From contig CM053270.1 of the NCBI GenBank assembly GCA_028583415.1, positions 60,911,117 to 60,975,116 of the forward strand: a stretch of 64,000 nucleotides of DNA. Direction: 5' to 3'. This stretch comes from Protea cynaroides. Lineage: Eukaryota > Streptophyta > Magnoliopsida > Proteales > Proteaceae. Position 1 is the stretch's first letter. Each line of letters opens with the position of its first letter. A model generated the notes under the pieces. The model made no database searches. It saw only the letters and a list, made by a program, of their open reading frames with translations, and had not been told where the DNA came from. Positions 37,195 through 50,000 of this stretch are shown here, piece after piece. The position numbers and the translations under genes are program-made.

Positions 37195-40100
37195 GAATGA
37201 ATCAAAGAGAGCAAAGAGAGCAAAGAGAAAGAGATAAAGAAGCTCTGAAAGAAGAAGAAAAAGGCAGTGGTGGGGAGAGTGTTCTTGCTTGCTTTACGTT
37301 GAACTTCGAGGTTTGTGTGTTTAATGGGGAGGAAAGCGAAAAAAAAGCATGATCATGTTGACTGTGAGACCAAAGAATCGGACTTCTTGGTCTACCAATC
37401 AGACGGTACTGATTTGATGAAATAATATAAAGGTGATGTACAGTAAAGTAACATTATTTTTTTTGGAGTATGTCTTGTTGAGCTAGGCCTTTGCCCTTTT
37501 TCTTTCATGGGACCCTTAGACATGACCCACATCACATATTTTTGGGTTTTATTTTTGAGGTATTCTTATCGACATCAATTCAGTCCCAATAATTGGCTGT
37601 CATATTCGATGAACATATATACGTTTTCATTCTGTGTATTGTGGTTTTCGTGATGAATCAATGTCGGTGTCGTCGGTAAAGAGATCCTTTATTTATTTTT
37701 ATTATTTTTGTGTAAGAATTAGTGAAGTGCAACAATGGCATCAGGTGGATCATGGCGTATGAGTAGTGAATGCATTGTTGATTTTCTTGTTAAAAAAAAT
37801 CTATTCAATGACGTGTTAGACAATTTGGTCACATTCTACTTCTTGGATTCTAAAAGCCTTGGGCTTTTTACGTCTTTCTCAATAAATTTCATTTACCAAA
37901 AAAAAAAAAAAAAAAAAAAAGTGTTCTCACAACTCAAACTTCATGCTTGCTACATCATCTACAAAGAATTCGTTATGCCATTATTGCATGAGAGTATGAC
38001 TTAACTGAAGTCCATCTTTATGTGTGTGTCCCATCAACTAGTCGAAGAAGGAGCTCTTGAGCATTGGCCACCTTTGGTTTCCTTAAGAAACAACGATTAT
38101 GAATATTTTTCTCTTGAGGGTATACATTCTTAAAGTATGATCTTATTTGTTTCGTTGTAAAATTATCTATACAAATGATATTTTACGTGAAAATTTTCCG
38201 TTGTAATTCCGTCTGTTTTGATTTTAAAATTTTACGTGTAACATTTTAAATATAAAAAAAAAAATTTCAATATTTATTTTCAAAAGTTAAAATATAATGC
38301 GGGGGATGAAAAATAAACTATCTTTTGAAATTTTTTTTTTACATATAAAATATTACATTTTAAATTTTATATCAAAATAAACGGAAGTTATAGTCTTGTT
38401 TGTTTCGTTGGATAATTTTCTATGCAAAAAAAAATTTTATATTAAAAAAAAATTTCATATAAAAGTTTTCCACTTTTTTTCAAAGCCTTTTTGTTTTGAA
38501 TTTTTCCTTGTATGGAAAATAAACAAAGTCCTATGATGCGCAGGGGAGCACCACTGTCCCATAGGGTCGCACAACTTTTCTTTACTGTACAAGTGGACCT
38601 GAGAGGGCATTTCTGATTGATTTGGTAGTTGATGGGATGGGTGTATATGGTACCTTAATCATTGATTCTGGTTGTTGGATCAGAATCTTTGTTGTCATCA
38701 TTCTGTATCGAATGTGTATGAAAACATCGTATACTCTACCTTTCACAATCATCTGGATATTTCGATAGGGACTACAGTGGGCCCACCTGTTTGGAGATAA
38801 AGGGTAGCGGTGGATGCCTTAAAGTGGTTAGGGGAAGCACGTGCTCTGTACCGTCTTTGCTGACTCGAAAATCTGAATTTGCAACCGTTTCCCAGTAGAA
38901 TTATTTGTATACGATGCAGATATAATTAGGAAGATAATCTATTTGATCTAAATAAATATTTAATTAAGGGTTTTGATGATTTAATAGATTTTAAAGGAAC
39001 TGAGAAATATGGATTAAGAATAAATTATTTGTCAAAAGTGTAAATGGATAGTCAAAAATTTAAATTGGATCTGTATCTGTATCGATTTAGGGGTATTCGA
39101 ATCCAAGAAAGGTGTATTTAGATCTGATCATCTCCAGCTCTCTGATCATGTATCCATTCTATCCAATCCGTTTACATTTAGGCATGAGGGTTTTTTTTCC
39201 AAACTCTTGAACGGGAAACTCAGCTCCATTATCGTACCATATCAATAGAAATAGTAATTTCCCTGACTAGTGCCATACTAGTGCATGCAGTATGGTTTTG
39301 GTATGATTTTCGTCGGTACAAAAATGGTTTTGGATTCGATGCAACCAAAAAAAAATATGATTTTTCCATTTTGCACCAGATAAAAAAAAAAGGTACGTCA
39401 GTGTCGTTATAAATAGTACGATTCTAGTTTCATTATACCATATTGATATCAAATTGACATCCTTAGGTGTAATGTGAGAAACCCTCTCCCATTAATAATA
39501 CATCTGATTCATACAATTAATAATTTAATACTAGGGTAAGAGTTTTTTCATTACCTTAATATGAAGAGAATCTCCAATGCCACACTAATTGGGGAATGCA
39601 AAATGGTTTTTATCGATGGAGGGCCTACCTAATGACGGGATGAGAGAAAAAATGAGTGTGGTACTACGTGATCAGGATGTGAGAGGACACTAAGTATCCC
39701 CATATTTTATTGGGTGAAATTAAATATCCCACATTCGGCATTGGAATCTTTTTCTCTAATAATTTTTAAGGGGAAAAGATGAATGCCCGATAGTACTGCC
39801 CAGTGTCTTCTCAAGTGGGATGTGAAATGCCCGACCATTATGCCATATTTTTTCGAATAGACATGTAAAATGTCAAAATTATTCTCATTAAAAAAATAAA
39901 TAATTATATTATATTTACGAAGGCAAAGAGTAACATTATAAATTATTTGACCCCTTAAGAAATGTCAATAAGAAAATCCCTTTAATTATTAATTTTATAT
40001 TATTTAATTTTATTTCATCTATTGGCTCATAGTTATATTCTTAGTTGACATGGTCTGGATAGCTTTATTCTTATTTACTATTAATTAAGTTCTCATTTAC

Positions 40101-41196
40101 ATCTAAATAATGATGGAAAAGTACTAATAAATATACTCCTCATACTTATACTTTTAGGACTTAGGTGTGTACATTAAAATATTTCAAGAAAATTTCAACC
40201 CTTTTTTACAATTTTTTTGGCCAAAAGGTCCCAATATAAAGATGCCCAACCCCACAAAAATCATTTTGTCACATCACCAAGAATTCCACTTCTATTTTAA
40301 GAATACCTCCTATAGCCCTTAACATTTTACCATGTGTAAGATGATTTGGCATTTTGAATATTGAATATATAATATGTTGCCTTGATGGGTTATCAATTAA
40401 AATTTGGTAATTTATCTAAACTTATGATTATCATGTATGAGATTTTTCCTCTTATTTTTTTTATTTTTTTTATTTTTAATTTTTTTTTTTTAAAAACTAT
40501 TTATTCTATGTAAACAGTTACTTAGTCTATTTTGTTTTGTATCTTACTCGTTAATCGAAAACACTTACGAGGTCGAGGATTTGATTCCCTGCTTATATCG
40601 TGACTTAAACACCTCTTTCTTTTCATCCCTCTCTTTCTCTCTCTTCTTTTCTTGCAATTCCAAATAACTATAGTAAAAATCTTATTGGGCAGGCAAATAA
40701 ATTGGATCCAAAAAAAAAATTATTTTACATGGTTTTTATTATATAATAAAAACATAAAAAAAAAAGAAGTAGATTGATGTGAAATTAAATATATATAAAA
40801 CTTAAATAATGATGTGAAAAACATATCCATTAAATTTAAGAACAAACTTTACTGGCACATGACCACTATAGCAGGTGTGCAAGGATTCCACCACCCAATA
40901 TGAAAGGGGATGATTATTGATATGACAAAATAATTAATGTGGAATTGGTAAACCTAGATTTGGGACCTCTTTTAGTCTAAACATTTTGAAATGGGGTTAA
41001 ACCACCTTGGAATTTTTGGGTGTGGATGAAAAATCCTAAAAGTATAAGTAGTAGTAGACTCATTGATACTTTTCCCAAAGAAAATCCTGCAAATGAAGGG
41101 AAAGGGATTGGTAATCAGATTTTATTTCTAAATGCAAAAACATAGTGTTTGGCTTGGCCACATCAGCTTTTCATTTTATTTTTCCCTTTCCTTTGA
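37195..41196. other. Non-coding, upstream of TMKL1
   Basis: The first 200 bp are the likely leader and promoter of TMKL1. Poly-A runs at 37900-37920 and AT-rich repeats with TTGTTTGTTTCG (38146, 38396) suggest old MITE debris. A CACGTG palindrome (AGCACGTGCT) lies at about 38837. Opposed AATCTCCAATGCC and GGCATTGGAATC motifs (39570, 39738) may be ends of a short MITE. No exon is recognised. Confidence 0.4.
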
Positions 41197-41430
41197 AAAT
41201 CCAAATCCTTTCCTCCCAAGGCCTCCCAGGGGTTTGGGAGGAGGGTGAATCCTACTAGCTGATGCTTGATACATGGGTGTCGGTTGAATTCGAGTCTTCC
41301 ATCAGAACTGGTCAACTCATTTTATTGATTCGGATAGAGGGTTCGGATCCAGTTGACACCCACGTACCAGGCATCAGCTGATGGGAATCACCTCTCCTCC
41401 CAAACTCCTGAGAAAAGAAGATTTGAATCC
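41197..41430. repeat. Hairpin repeat, relative of 21188-21420
   Basis: The left half holds CCAAATCCTTTCCTCCCA and the right half ends GATTTGAATCC. The halves are inverted (TCAGCTGATG and CATCAGCTGA, GACACCCACG and CATGGGTGTC). Length and end text match the hairpins at 21 kb and 60 kb, though the middle differs. No clean target duplication remains. Confidence 0.6.
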
Positions 41431-42484
41431 TTTATTTTGTTGAATTAACAATGAGAGTAATTTGGGTTCAGGACCTTGTAGACCAGCCAAATGGCACCAC
41501 CTTTAGCAAGCATAAATGTTCACTCTGCCCATAAACAATAATCAGCTTGACCTAGTTAAGGTATCTAATGCAAACCAACAATAATTAAAAAAAAAAAAAA
41601 CTCAAAAAAAAAAAGAAAAACCATAAAATATGTTGTTCTACAAAGCTATATATTATGTGAGAGGCCAATGTGGGTTTATACTTTATGGGTTACTTTCTAT
41701 ACTGTGCTTGAGGCCAGACCCTCTTCTGCAGGCCCACTGTAATAATTCCTGCTGCACCACTCATGACATTCAAGAGTATCTTTTTCCATCTTAAACACAG
41801 TAGGCCTGAACAAAAGTGATGATCAGAAAAACAAAAATAGCTTAACAGTACAGTTTTAAGGATTACCATTTAATATAAATATTAAAACAATATACCTTTT
41901 GTTGCGCATGCCAAAGATGATATGAAATCTATGGTACCAATTCAAAAATGGCACAAAAGAGATCCCCCAATCATTGTTTTTCTGGATATTATTAATCATT
42001 TAGATTTTTCTTAAAATTACAAGATCAGTAAACCTCAAACACCTGAATCAAAATGTCTCAATCACTGTCTCAGTTAAAACTACAACATTGCTCACAGTAA
42101 AAAGGGTGTGCCATTAATGTGTGGTTTTGACTGTCTTTCATCAAATACTCTTAAGCTTTTAACCTTCTCTTTTGAATTTCTTTACACCTGGATACCACAA
42201 TAAATTTACTGTCCCACTTGTCCCACTTAGTTCATATGTTTTAGACAATGTTGGATCTTCTCTATCATTACTTAATACTCTCTCTAAGGTTTTTAAGTTC
42301 AAGGCCATGACTTTTTAAAGGGATGATGTCAGATTTCACAACAAATATTCAGAAAGAGTGGGTGGAAATTTTTTGTGCTGTTTCTATAAGTCACAACATA
42401 GTTTTGAGTTGTTCATTTCATGGATTTTTTTATCTAAATCGTTTATTACTATTCAAAGTTTAAAGAATGCATAATAATGTTTAC
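41431..42484. other. Non-coding, no feature recognised
   Basis: AT-rich text with a poly-A cluster at 41587-41625. No exon, RNA or repeat end could be identified. Confidence 0.4.
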
Positions 42485-43048
42485 AGTACTTGTACACATG
42501 CATGGATATACACGGAATGTATGCCAATCGATGAATGGGTTATTGAATTACATTCTAAAAATTGACACGTGGCTAATCTTGAATATGTCCTCTCTATCCA
42601 ACGGTTGGAATGAAGATACCATTAGTCCATCTAGTAGAATAAGTTTTGTGTGAGATTTATAAAAGTAATTGAGCCTCCTGAGAGTAATATTTTGCCTTAT
42701 TTTTATAGTTTCTACTATTTTCTTTATTTGGAGATACATTCAATGTATAAAATGAGTGATGAGAATAAAAAAGGAAAAACTAGTTCCAATTCGCAACTTT
42801 AAACTTCATAGCAAATGAAAATGAGTTCTGGAATGTTCTGATTTTACAAAGGCAAAATATTATGTCACAAAAGGTTTGTTACTTTTTAAAATTTCAAACG
42901 ATACAAATCCTACCATGTGGAGAAATGATGTATCCATTTCAACCGTTGGATAGAGAGGACATGGTCTACATTAATTTTAGAATTTAATTCAATCAAATAC
43001 CTCTCGCGTAATACTTTCTATGTATGCCCATACATGTATACTAGTACT
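42485..43048. repeat. MITE-like inverted repeat, about 564 bp
   Basis: Left arm text (TTGAATTACATTCTAAAAATT, then GTCCTCTCTATCCAACGGTTG, each under 21 bases) recurs inverted at 42940-43000 (CAACCGTTGGATAGAGAGGA, AATTTTAGAATTTAATTCAA). The outer tips AGTACTTGTACACATGCATG and CATGTATACTAGTACT also pair. The arms are about 110 bp. The target duplication is not clear, so the superfamily is unknown. Confidence 0.65.
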
Positions 43049-43195
43049 TTAACAATTAATGTGCACTCTCCCAAATTTACATAGAAATTGATGGTTTGAA
43101 TATGAAAAACTATGATGTTGATGAAGAGAAAAAAGGGAGTTGATTCTTGTATTACATATATGACCCAATCCACTCCGATGGAGCTTTGGATGGAG

Positions 43196-43380
43196 TGTAT
43201 GCAAGCGTTATCCAAAATGATTGGGCGTAAAGCATTTGTAGGTGGCTTTTCAAGTCCGCCGTCAAATCCCAGGGCTCAACCCTGGACAGGCGGTGGAAAC
43301 TACCAAACTGGAGTACGATAGGGGCAGAGGGAATTTCCGATGGAGCGGTGATATGCGTAGAGATCGGAAAGAACACCAAC
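43196..43380 (+). pseudogene. Nuclear fragment of plastid 16S rRNA gene (NUPT)
   Basis: About 185 bp read as the central part of plastid 16S rRNA: GCAAGCGTTATCC, GATTGGGCGTAAAGC, CCAGGGCTCAACCCTGGAC, AGGCGGTGGAAACTACCA, GATCGGAAAGAACACCAAC. It starts and stops abruptly in AT-rich nuclear DNA. A handful of substitutions (for example TCCAAAATG for TCCGGAATG, GTGATATGCG for GTGAAATGCG) show it is an old, non-functional transfer. It could derive from mitochondrial DNA that had itself captured plastid DNA. Confidence 0.9.
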
Positions 43381-44055
43381 TCTCATCTCCTCCCCCCATT
43401 CCTCTACTATTCTTATTTTCGTTTTTTCATTTGCTTGCTTTGTTTTATTTTCATTGAAGCTTTGTTAGCTGTTTTTGCGTACAATCTGCTGACATGCTTT
43501 GAAGTTTGAATCTTGATTCTGATAATTTCATTTCTTGTGGTTTCTAAATGCAGCTTCAATCTATCCACAAAAATAAAATAAAAAAGCCAGTTTTTTGCTA
43601 GAAATCATGAGTTAACAAGTAAAAAAACAACAATGTTTTGCCTCAACAAGTGAGCTTATCAGGGAACCATTGTCATCAAGTTGCAAAAATTGGTCCTATA
43701 GAGCATACATAATTTCAAAGTTGCAGAATACGCATCTGGACAGTAATAATTTACATGGCTTGAAATATTTTCTTAAAAATGAAGTCATGGCAGTACCATA
43801 AATGATCAAATTAAATGGGCAGCACTTCCATGATCATAACAACCAACCATGATCAACATTAAGTCTCTTCCTGGAATTGTTGTCCATGTAACTGAAACAA
43901 CCTCAAACCACATGCCATATTCCAGATGGTGAACCCCCAATGGTTCCACCAGCTTCAAGAGCAGCAAACTTCACACCTATTCTGGTAATTCTCCACTTGA
44001 ACTGCTCTTAGAATTAATGACATTGGCGAGTCACACCAAGCCAACTAACCAAGCA
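43381..44055. other. Probable EMC4 3' untranslated region and flank
   Basis: Downstream of the EMC4 stop codon on the minus strand, up to the plastid fragment. No coding signal is seen. Confidence 0.4.
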
Positions 44056-47000
44056 TTAACGGAGTGGAAGACCCCCACCAGAATACTCAACGTCCTGAAA
44101 GTGAAAGGAACAGTAGAACATTAGCAGGAACCTCAAAACAAAAGCACTATCAGGCTCACAATTTTAGTACAGAAAACCAATATCACATAAAGCTCCAGAG
44201 TTGTAACTCTGGCTTGTGTGAGATGCCTGCAAACCATGCCTGGGTGATCTTTGAGATATGACAACTTCAACGTGGGTTAAATCTTCAAAGTGCATCACCG
44301 CACTGCACCAGATTAAATTTTAGCAGAAGAGACAACTGGTACTTTCTCATACCAAGTTTTTCCTCTTTCTATGTAAGCCCTATTCCTATTGACTAATTCA
44401 AAACAGACTGGCTTGCACATTGACAAAGCAATGGGATATTGCGTCTTAAAAAGCAATGACTCGTTCATAAGGTTGGACATCTGGCCACCCCTTTACCGAC
44501 TTGACCAATAGTCATTGGCAGTTCTCATTGTGCACTGATAAAAATAACATTTTATCTTATTGTTATACTGTTGTTCCACATAAACAGATGTTACATGCTC
44601 AAATTACCTGAAAAATATTAGGCAAACGCATACCATTCCTAAGTGTATTTACAACAGAATGCTGGCAAAGTACTTTATTGACATAATCATGTAAACATTC
44701 AAGCTGAAGAATCTGATAGTGCTAGAAACTCAAAAGTCTTATATATGAAGAAAATATATAGCATGAAGATCATATAGTGCATGCTATGTTAAGGCCTAAC
44801 AGATGGACAAAGGAATCAGCACTACCCACCAGACGGGATGGGAAGTACATTAGAATATTGGGCAATTGTTTAACTGTCAAAAACATCAGTGTGCATCTTT
44901 GATTCCAGGAAGACAGGCTCCCTAAATAAGTATGTTACAGATGCTAAATATAGGTTCAGTTTCTCAGAAATGAACCGCACCTGAGCAGGAGGCAAGGATG
45001 AGACCCAGTCTGAAGCATGTGTTGGAAGAAGACCCAATGTGTTAAGCTGTCAAGACAAAAGAAGATTGAAATGAATAATCAAGAATTCAGGAGCACTTGT
45101 GGCCCAAGATGCAAGAGAAAAGTAAAAGAGAAGAAAGATCTCATATTAAAACGACAAATGTTAAGGGGCTTCGCACCTTCCAGATACCCAATGCCAAACT
45201 TGCCAAGTTCAGAGCAATGAAAAGTAACTTAGGAGTAAGGATATCTACTTTTGAGTCCTTGTAGGGCTCAAAAACTGCAAATCAGTCAGCAATGAACATT
45301 ATTGAAGGTTAAAGTCAGATCTGAGTGGGACCAATAGGCAAAACAAAAAAGAAAATACAGATATCTGATGATATTTTACCAGAAAACATGACACTACTAA
45401 ATTTCATATTGCAGATGCATGTGTGTGTGCTATGGGTAGTGTATTGATTGAGTGGGGGATAGCTTATTAGCTAACAAAGTGATATATGTCAATAATATGC
45501 AACTAATTGCATTCTCCTATCAAAGTTGAAAGTGTCTTTTAGGTTGAGGAGTAAAACAAAACAATCTAGTTCTGATATGCAGTAATACAAGGACACTCCA
45601 TATTCTCAAAGTAGGCCCAGTCAAATATGATGCAATGCCATTTATTAAAAATAATTCATGCAATACCATACTAACATGTCATGCACATGCTGGACCTCCA
45701 CCACCCTTTTTTATATTTTCAAGGTGGGGTTAGGGATGTCAATGGAGGTTTTTTCTAGATGTGATCCATATATTATTTTGGAAATAGATATGCCTATACT
45801 TGATCCAATTGTATGCAACCTCATAATGATGACATATATGCTCTTTTATAATCTATAAAATATGGCAAGTATCCAGAAGACAAGTTACAAAATATAGGGA
45901 AAAAGTTTTCTTAGGCCGTGTTTGATAACACTCCTGGAGCAGAATTCTTGGCTCCCGGCTCCTTGGGAGCTATTTCGGAGAAGAATACTATTTGATAGAT
46001 CCAGTTCGATCTCGAACTCCTAGGGAATGAACCGGATTAATTTCATCTCTGGGAGCTGATATTCGAGAGCTAAAAAAAGTAGCTCTGGTTGCTCCAAAGC
46101 TACTTTCAAGGGAGCTAATACCACTACCCATCGCCACCACCACCACCACCCCCGCCCACTGCCACGGCCACCACCACCACCACCGCCGCCGCTGCTGCTG
46201 CCACCGCCTCCGCCACCGCCACCACCACTGCCACTACCCATGGCAACCCATCGCCACCACCACCATCTCTGGGAGTTGATATTCGAGAGCTTAAAAAAGT
46301 AGCTTTGGATCGCTCTGGTTGATCCAGAGCTACTTTTAAGGGAGCTACTACCACCATCCATTGCCACCGCCACCGCCATCACCATCGCCACCACCGCCAC
46401 AACACCACCACCACCACCACCCACCACCACCACCACCACCACCACCAAATCTGGAATCAATTCCAAATTCATTTTTATCAAACGGGATTGTACTCTCAAC
46501 AAGCCAAAACACTAAAACTCACTCCTAACCAAAATTGAGAGCTAAAACTGACTCCGGACCAAAAGTAACTCCAGGAGAGCCGGAGTGTTATCAAACGAGG
46601 CCTTAATGGCCCATGTATTTGCCACATGGCATCGACATTAGGGCTCAAATTTTGCCAAAATTCTGTTCATGTCAGCTGCCAATCCAGTAGGTTTCAGCCA
46701 ATTCAATTTTCCCACATGGAAATATAAAGTTCTAGAAATCGATTTGCCAACTTTTGGGCAAACTTCGGTTCAGCTGTTGAAAATACAGAGGTAGAAGTGC
46801 TATTATACAAGATAGGGCCCAGAACTTGACATGGGGTTAATCCAAGGTAGGGCCTTCTCATCCCATGTTTGTTTTGACCTGATGAACCCTTGCATGGCTG
46901 AAAAAGGTGGACTCCTGAGGAGAGTGAAAAACATTTTCTAGTTATAAATAGCATCACTGTTAAATCAGAAAACAAGATAACGCAGGAGGGGAGAAGATTC

Positions 47001-50000
47001 AAGATTTCAACTGTTCTATATGCTGTCACAAATGAGAAAATGGCACTCGAGATGCTAAAACAGAACGAATTTCAGGATTTCCATCAGGCATCCAGGTTAT
47101 CTTGAATAGAGTTCAGAACGGCATCCCGATATTCCTTAACATGGAGAAATAGAATTTGGAAGGGGGATAAATATATTCAATTATATGATTACAAAGGTTC
47201 TATACATTAAAAATGTATAAAAGGGCATCCCAATGCACAAGGTTCTTGCTACTGCAAGGTCTGGGGAGGGGCAGAATGTACGCAGTCTTATCTCCACAAT
47301 GTGGAGAAGCTGTTTCCGTGTTTTGAACCCGTGACCACCAAGTTGCAATATGACAACTTTACCGTCACACCAAGGCTCGCCTTCATGGGACTAGAGAGAC
47401 ACATTAAAGGTCAAAACCTGTTTACAGCCTTAGGGTGGGAGTAGAGAGACACACATTAAAGGACAAAACCTGGAGGCTGAATAATCTATCCTCCTCAGCA
47501 TACCAACATACCAAGGCTTCGACCCCAATACAAAAACCTACTGTTGGAAACTGCTTCAAAGCCCAAGAGAAGAACCAGAAAGAGACCATGATAATCCACC
47601 CATCTGACCACAGTAACTAAAGTTCCAAGCCAATCAAAGACCCACAATTTAAACTACAACCCATCCAACTTGAATATTCTCTTCCCCCTAGCACCCAACA
47701 CCTTGCCTGAAACTTCACAAAGAACAAAACAGAACAAAGTAGGAACAGGAAAAACTACAGTAACATACTACGGCCACGCATTAATGACAGGTTGCACTAA
47801 GGGAAATGCCTCTCTTTCAGGGTGGATATGAGTATCAGAAATTACATCCATAAGTTAAACATCAAAACATTACAGAGATTCTATAATTGGAAAGAAGGGT
47901 CATTTCTCATCAAAAATAGATGTCACCAACGGCACCAAATGGGCTCCACGATCTTAATGTAGGATGCAATGAAGATATAGGCTTGTAAAGCCTAATTAGG
48001 ATATACAGAAACTCACAAGCCCCCAGCAGTTCAGTATGAGTAGAAAGCCAACATTCCACTAGAAGATCTTACAAAGAGAATAGATGGATTCTCTACCTCT
48101 GGATACAAGAAAATGATGCCACCACAACCATTCCAATCCAGAAAGAAGCCCAACACAGAAGGAATTTCACATCTAACCAATCTATGGGGCAGCCTCCAAT
48201 AATTGCATGCCTAAAATCTATAGAAGTTCCAAGTCTTCATAGGAGCCTTCCAAAGGAGAATAACAAATGATATTCTTATAGAATTAAGCCCAAACGAGGA
48301 TCACAAAAGAAAAAGGCAAGCATCATCAACACTTGTTCTTTTGAATCCACCCAAGCATAAAGCCTGCATTTCCTGGAGTTGCGTCATCCTAGAAGTTCAA
48401 GATAAAGTTTCCAGCTTCCATAACTACCCAATCAGATGTTAATCCAAGCTTTTCTCTCTTTTGAAGAGCTTCAAATTGAGAGATGTAGACAAACAACAAA
48501 AAACCTTATCCCAAATAAATGGAGTCAGCTACATGGATTCTTGTCCTCCAATCAGTTATGTTCAATGTTACATTTAAAACAAGCCCTAAACTATGCATGT
48601 CTTTTCTCACCACCTCACTTAGAATCACCTTGAGTCTGCCCCTAGCTCTTTTAAATCATTTAATCTGAATCAAATCACTCCTCTGTACTGGAGCATCTAA
48701 CGGCCTCTGTTGAACATGGCATACCATCTCAAATGACTTTCTCGCAGCTTATCATGTATCAACACTGCTCCCAAATCATCTCTAATACGATCATTTCTTA
48801 CCTTATCCTTCCTAGTTTTGCCACACATCCATCTCAGCTACACTAAGTTTATCTATATAATGCTTCTTAACTGCCCAATATTTCACACCATACATCATAG
48901 CCGGTCGAATGACTATCCTATGAAATTTTCCTTTAAGTTTTAAAGGAATACGCCAATCACATAGTACTCCAGACGTACCTCTCCCCTTCATTCATCTTAT
49001 TTTAATCCTTTGTGAAACATCATTCTGTATATCACCTTCTATACTTATGATTGAACCTAGATATCTAAAATAATCACTTGACTATATCTCCCCATCCTCA
49101 ATTTTCACCACCTCATTATCCATCCTTGTGTGACTAAAGTTACACACCATAAACTCCATCTTCATTCAACTTACCTTAAAACCTTTTGATTCCAAATGTT
49201 GATCTTCATAGGTCCAACTTAGCGTTAATCCCTGCTTGTCTCATCCACCAAAACAAGATCATTAGCAAAAAACATGCACCAAGGGACTTCATCTTGAATG
49301 TCTCTAGTCAAATCATCCATAATGAGGGCTGTCGTAATTCCTACTAGTTACCTCCATACATTATTGTAATTTTAATTCTTTTATTACTTTTTCTGTTATG
49401 TTTCCTTTAGGACTCTGTTTCCTATTAGGATTGTAATGTTCTTCTAAGTCTTTCATTATAAATAAGAAGTAGGGGTGAGAATATCTTAACCCTCTCTCTC
49501 TCTCTCCCATTCTTTGATTCAACATGGTATCAAAGCCACCGTAGGTCTCTCTCACCCCCTTTCTTTTTTTCTTTCTTTCCTCTTCAAGCACTGCCGCCAT
49601 CATCAATCACCGCCCCAAAGAAAGGGTTTTTTTTTTTTATATATTTTTTTTTTTATTCTCATCCTCCCCCCCCCCTTTCTGGGGGGGGGGGGGGGGCGGG
49701 GGGGGGGGGGGGGGGGGGGGGGGGGTGGGTTCCCATCGTACCCCTACGATCTGCATCAACAGAACAAAAGTGACCCTCACCTGCAACTAAGAATCCTTCT
49801 GCCATCCTTGTACCTGCAACCTTCTCACCGCCTTGTCATGACCCGCGACCCTGCTGAGCCATTGTCCCTGCAATCTTTCCTCTTACCGCCTACAACTTAC
49901 CACTTACCGCATGCCTTTCCTCTTCCCTTCGAAATCGATTTCCTGCTCTTCCCTTCAAAATCGATTTCCTACAACTTACTGCTTACCGCCTACCTTTCCT

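Noticed and set aside
46020..46502. 160-residue minus-strand frame rich in Gly and Val
   Set aside because: It is the CCA/CAC repeat of the Tourist-like MITE read in one frame; there is no conserved domain.
47341..47382. A tRNA gene from box A and box B motifs
   Set aside because: The body that follows is Au SINE, and no cloverleaf with an anticodon stem can be made.
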